Positions 6,888-9,129 of a DNA stretch of 9,129 nucleotides are shown here, piece by piece. Position 1 is the stretch's first letter. Each line of letters starts with the position of its first letter. The notes beneath the pieces are model-generated. The model was not told the origin of the DNA and ran no database searches. It saw only the letters and a list, made by a program, of their open reading frames with translations. Made by a program: the position numbers and the translations under genes. This DNA comes from Bryobacterales bacterium (GTDB taxonomy: Bacteria > Acidobacteriota > Terriglobia > Bryobacterales > Bryobacteraceae): contig PMEV01000343.1 of the NCBI GenBank assembly GCA_003154855.1, positions 29,425-38,553 on the forward strand, given 5' to 3'.

Positions 6888-8388
6888 CTTCAGCAAGAAG
6901 CAGGCTCTTCCGCGGATGCTGGCCGACCTCGCCATCGTCCATGCCTGCGCGGTGGTGTCGCTCATCGGCGCCTTCCTTTGGGAGGCCACCTGGCTGGATG
7001 GGGAAGCGACGATCACGCTCACACGGACTCTCGAGAGCTATTACGTTCTAAGATTCCTGCCTCTGTCTCTGGTCTTCCCGCTGGTGTTCCTGTTCAACGG
7101 TTTGTATACGCGCTCGCGCGCCTACGTGGGCCGCTACAAATCCCTGGTGGTGCTGCGCGGCTCGGGGACGGCCATCCTGCTGTTCCTGTTCCTCAATTTC
7201 CTGTTTTGCCGAGCCGAGCTTATGCCTCGCAGTGCGGTCCTGGTTTTCGGCGTCCTGGTCGGTTGCGGGACGGTGGGCGCCCGCTGGTTGAAAACCCGGC
7301 TGGTGGATGCCGCCCAGGAGCCCGTGCCTGGCGCCCGCGCGTCCTCGGAAAAGATGCCGGTCCTGGTGGTGGGTGGAGCGGGGTACATCGGATCGCTCCT
7401 GTGCCGCAAGCTCCTGGAGGCGGGCGAGACGGTCAGGGTGCTCGACAGCCTGGTCTACGGCGACTTCGCGATCCGCGGCTTGCGCCGTCACCCGGGCTTT
7501 GAGCTGATGGCCGGAGACTGCCGCGACATTCGGAGCGTGGTGAGCGCCATGCGCGGAGTGAAATCCGTCGTTCACCTGGCTGCGATCGTCGGCGACGGGG
7601 CCTGCGAACAGGATCGGCACACGGCCCTGGAAGTGAATTACGCCGCCACCCGGATGATGATCGAGATTGCGAAGGGCAACGGCGTCGAGCGCTTCGTCTT
7701 CGCCTCCAGTTGCAGCGTCTACGGGGCGAGCGATCACCTGGCGGACGAGCATTCGGCGGTCAACCCGATTTCGTTGTACGCCCAGACCAAGGTGGATTCG
7801 GAAAAAGTACTACTCGAGGCGCGCACCGCCAGTTTCCACCCAGTGGTCCTGCGGCTGGCGACGGTGTTCGGAGCCGGGTACCGGCCGCGCTTCGACCTGG
7901 TGGTCAATCTGCTCGTGGCCGAGGCGTACCACCACCGGCTCGTCACCATCTACAACGGCGGACAGTGGCGTCCGTTTATTCATGTCGGCGACGTCGCGGA
8001 TGGCATCCTGCTAACCCTGAAGGCTCCCCTCGGTCTGGTCAGCGGCGAGATCTTCAACCTGGGCGATTCCCGCTTGAATCACACTCTGGCCGAGGTCGCC
8101 GAGAAGATCCGCAGGGTCATCCCCGAGGCCCGCATTCTGAACCTCGACAATCCGGACCGCCGGAACTACCGGGTTTCGTTCCGGAGAATCCACGACCGCC
8201 TGGGCTTTCGGTGTATTCTGGGGCTAGATGAAGGCATCCTGGAGTTGCGGCGCTCTTTTGAGCGGAATGCAATCCCCGACTACACGGATGTGCGTTACAA
8301 TAATCAAAAGTTTCTGGCATTGGCCGGCCGCGGCGTCGAGACCAACCGGGTACAGAGCCGTGTCATGGCCGCGTTTTCCGGAGACTGA
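6868..8388 (+). CDS. Membrane-anchored extended SDR: four-helix CapD/PglF-type membrane domain fused to an NAD-dependent epimerase/dehydratase
   Basis: Residues 17-145 carry about four transmembrane helices (roughly 18-38, 59-81, 95-115, 121-137). Local motifs such as FNGLYTRSRAYVGRYKSL and LMPRSAVLVFG resemble the N-terminal membrane domain of CapD/PglF dehydratases and WbaP-type transferases. From about residue 163 a complete extended SDR follows: GGAGYIGS (169-176) for NAD(P), Asp193 after the second strand, VVHLAAIVGDGAC (234-246), FASSCSVYG with Ser281 (278-286), and the catalytic pair Tyr304/Lys308 in YAQTK. The 4,6-dehydratase signature TDEVYG is absent; the SCSVYG form looks like an epimerase or reductase. 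The intermediate Rossmann (CoA-binding-like) domain of PglF is missing, so the SDR follows the membrane domain directly. The likely role is stereochemical or redox change of a nucleotide sugar at the inner membrane; the substrate is unknown. The start overlaps the aminotransferase end by 20 bases with only GAGA at 6862-6865 as a weak binding site. An in-frame ATG at 6916 is a less likely start. Confidence 0.85.
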   Translation: MLECLDNFSKKQALPRMLADLAIVHACAVVSLIGAFLWEATWLDGEATITLTRTLESYYVLRFLPLSLVFPLVFLFNGLYTRSRAYVGRYKSLVVLRGSGTAILLFLFLNFLFCRAELMPRSAVLVFGVLVGCGTVGARWLKTRLVDAAQEPVPGARASSEKMPVLVVGGAGYIGSLLCRKLLEAGETVRVLDSLVYGDFAIRGLRRHPGFELMAGDCRDIRSVVSAMRGVKSVVHLAAIVGDGACEQDRHTALEVNYAATRMMIEIAKGNGVERFVFASSCSVYGASDHLADEHSAVNPISLYAQTKVDSEKVLLEARTASFHPVVLRLATVFGAGYRPRFDLVVNLLVAEAYHHRLVTIYNGGQWRPFIHVGDVADGILLTLKAPLGLVSGEIFNLGDSRLNHTLAEVAEKIRRVIPEARILNLDNPDRRNYRVSFRRIHDRLGFRCILGLDEGILELRRSFERNAIPDYTDVRYNNQKFLALAGRGVETNRVQSRVMAAFSGD

Positions 8389-8450
8389 TTGGTGCACCCT
8401 ACCGCAGGGGTAGGAGGGGGAACGGCCTCGGGCCGCCGGGGCATTGCCGG
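8389..8450 (+). other. Intergenic gap between the glycan operon and the JAMM gene
   Basis: This 62-base stretch is the longest gap in the window. It holds a short inverted repeat, CCTACC (8398-8403) and GGTAGG (8409-8414) with a 5-base loop, and a purine-rich AGGAGGGGG (8412-8420) that looks like a very strong Shine-Dalgarno sequence but has no start codon at a suitable distance. There is no T-run, so the hairpin is not a standard intrinsic terminator. Whether a promoter lies here cannot be told from the sequence. Confidence 0.4.
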
Positions 8451-9129
8451 ATGGAGCTGAACCTGAACGAGCCGCAGTCGCACGGGGGTTCCACGTCCCG
8501 CTTGGCGATTGAGTGCCCGCGCGCCGTCCTCGAACAGATCCTCGCGCATGTCGATCGGGGCTTCTACTCCGTGCCGCACGGGGGCGCGGAGGAGGGCGGA
8601 GTTCTGTACGGTACTCACGACGGCTCGCGGCTACTGATCCAGGCGGCTCGTCCTTTGCTGTGCGAACACGCCAATGGCCCTTCCTTCAATCTCTCTGGCG
8701 CCGATTACTCGCGTCTGGCCACCTTGCTGCTGGCCCCGGGGCGCGAACCGGATTTCGCGGGAATGGAGGTGGCCGGTTGGTACCATTCCCATACCCGCAG
8801 CGAGATTTCGCTCACCGATGCGGACATCGGGATTCACGACAGGTTCTTCCCGAAGCCGTGGCAGGTGGCGCTCGTCCTGAGGCCCCTTGCCATGAGGCCC
8901 ACCGAAGTGGGCTTGTTCGTCCGAGAGGCGGACGGCGCCATGCACCGTTCGGAGCCGGCTGCAGAGGCCTCGTTGACGCTGGCCCGTGCGGTTCGCAATG
9001 AACGCGCGCAACCGGCCGCGGGCGCCGCTGCCGCGCCGCGGGTCTTCCCCCGCAGCAATCGGCCGGTCGCCGCTGCGGTGACGCCGAAGCCCTTCGTCGC
9101 GGTGACGCCGAAGCCTGTGGCTGCGGTGG
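8451..9129 (+). CDS. JAMM/MPN (JAB) domain metalloprotease-like protein with Ala/Pro-rich tail (3' partial)
   Basis: The frame is open from the ATG at 8451 to the right edge (226 codons), so the end is missing. Residues 17-165 form an MPN domain. AEEGGVLYG (46-54) supplies the catalytic Glu47, and YHSHTRSEISLTDAD (111-125) gives the zinc site His112-x-His114-x7-Thr122-x2-Asp125. This is the JAMM motif with Thr where Ser is usual. The motif is otherwise intact, so the domain is probably a zinc isopeptidase or peptidase. After about residue 170 the chain becomes Ala/Pro/Val-rich and ends in an 8-residue repeat (AVTPKPFV, AVTPKPVA), perhaps a flexible linker to a further domain. The start is uncertain: only a GGGG at 8438-8441 precedes it, but it is the first ATG and the domain follows within 20 residues. 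In bacteria such proteins occur with ubiquitin-like/E1/E2-like systems, cofactor and siderophore pathways, or alone. No partner is visible here, so the substrate is unknown. Confidence 0.85.
   Translation, partial: MELNLNEPQSHGGSTSRLAIECPRAVLEQILAHVDRGFYSVPHGGAEEGGVLYGTHDGSRLLIQAARPLLCEHANGPSFNLSGADYSRLATLLLAPGREPDFAGMEVAGWYHSHTRSEISLTDADIGIHDRFFPKPWQVALVLRPLAMRPTEVGLFVREADGAMHRSEPAAEASLTLARAVRNERAQPAAGAAAAPRVFPRSNRPVAAAVTPKPFVAVTPKPVAAV
9075..9129 (+). repeat. 24-base in-frame tandem repeat, two copies plus the start of a third
   Basis: Units at 9075-9098 and 9099-9122 share their first 17 bases (GCGGTGACGCCGAAGCC) and differ in the last 7. A third GCGGTG begins at 9123 and is cut by the window edge. 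Being a multiple of three, the unit encodes an 8-residue repeat AVTPKPxx in the tail of the JAMM protein. Confidence 0.7.

Noticed and set aside
5457..7022. Long - strand open frame of 521 codons
   Set aside because: It lies antisense to the aminotransferase and its neighbours. It is explained by high GC at codon third positions, which removes stops from the opposite strand.
8296..8301. TACAAT in a small AT-rich patch, a possible -10 box for the JAMM gene
   Set aside because: It encodes part of the RYNNQKFL segment near the SDR C-terminus, has no -35 box at the right distance, and is about 150 bases from the JAMM start.
8398..8414. Hairpin after the last glycan gene as an intrinsic terminator
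   Set aside because: The stem is only six base pairs and is followed by purines, not a T-run.

Overview
The window is a GC-rich bacterial segment with every gene on the + strand and almost no non-coding DNA. It reads as the middle-to-end part of a surface-polysaccharide or glycoconjugate biosynthesis operon. The last gene, cut by the window edge, is of another kind: a JAMM/MPN-type metalloprotease. The high GC content, the glycosyltransferase-rich locus and the form of the JAMM protein would fit an acidobacterium (Bryobacter/Solibacter type) or a similar high-GC soil bacterium. That placement rests on general resemblance only and is low confidence.

Layout. (1) 1-1071: C-terminal part of a polytopic GT-C-like membrane glycosyltransferase, cut at the left edge. 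(2) 1086-2066: family 2 (GT-A) glycosyltransferase, rhamnosyltransferase-like. (3) 2066-3127: GT-B (GT4-like) glycosyltransferase. (4) 3120-4946: one polypeptide joining a GT4 glycosyltransferase to a PglC-type monotopic phosphoglycosyl transferase, the enzyme that starts a glycan on a polyprenyl phosphate. (5) 4943-5626: PglD/NeuD-type sugar O/N-acyltransferase. (6) 5652-6887: DegT/DnrJ/EryC1/StrS PLP-dependent sugar aminotransferase. (7) 6868-8388: a four-helix membrane domain, of the kind at the N-terminus of CapD/PglF or WbaP proteins, fused directly to an extended SDR (NAD-dependent epimerase/dehydratase). (8) 8389-8450: short intergenic gap. (9) 8451 to the right edge: JAMM/MPN protein with an Ala/Pro-rich repetitive tail.

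How the genes fit together (inference). The aminotransferase and acetyltransferase would make a nucleotide-activated acetamido-dideoxy sugar, resembling the PglE and PglD steps of UDP-di-N-acetylbacillosamine synthesis. The phosphoglycosyl transferase half of gene 4 would load such a sugar onto undecaprenyl phosphate. Its fused GT4 half would add the second sugar, and the GT4 and GT2 enzymes would extend the chain. The GT-C protein would act on the outer side of the membrane with a lipid-linked donor. No 4,6-dehydratase of PglF type, flippase, polymerase, ligase or oligosaccharyltransferase is visible, so those steps must lie outside the window or be done by the unusual membrane-SDR protein. 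Stop/start overlaps of 1, 8, 4 and 20 bases and gaps of 14 and 25 bases indicate one translationally coupled transcription unit from at least position 1 to 8388.

The most notable features are the two domain fusions (genes 4 and 7), the apparent bacillosamine-like cassette lacking a recognisable dehydratase, and the JAMM metalloprotease beginning 62 bases after the glycan operon. No RNA genes, CRISPR arrays, insertion sequences or attachment sites were seen.
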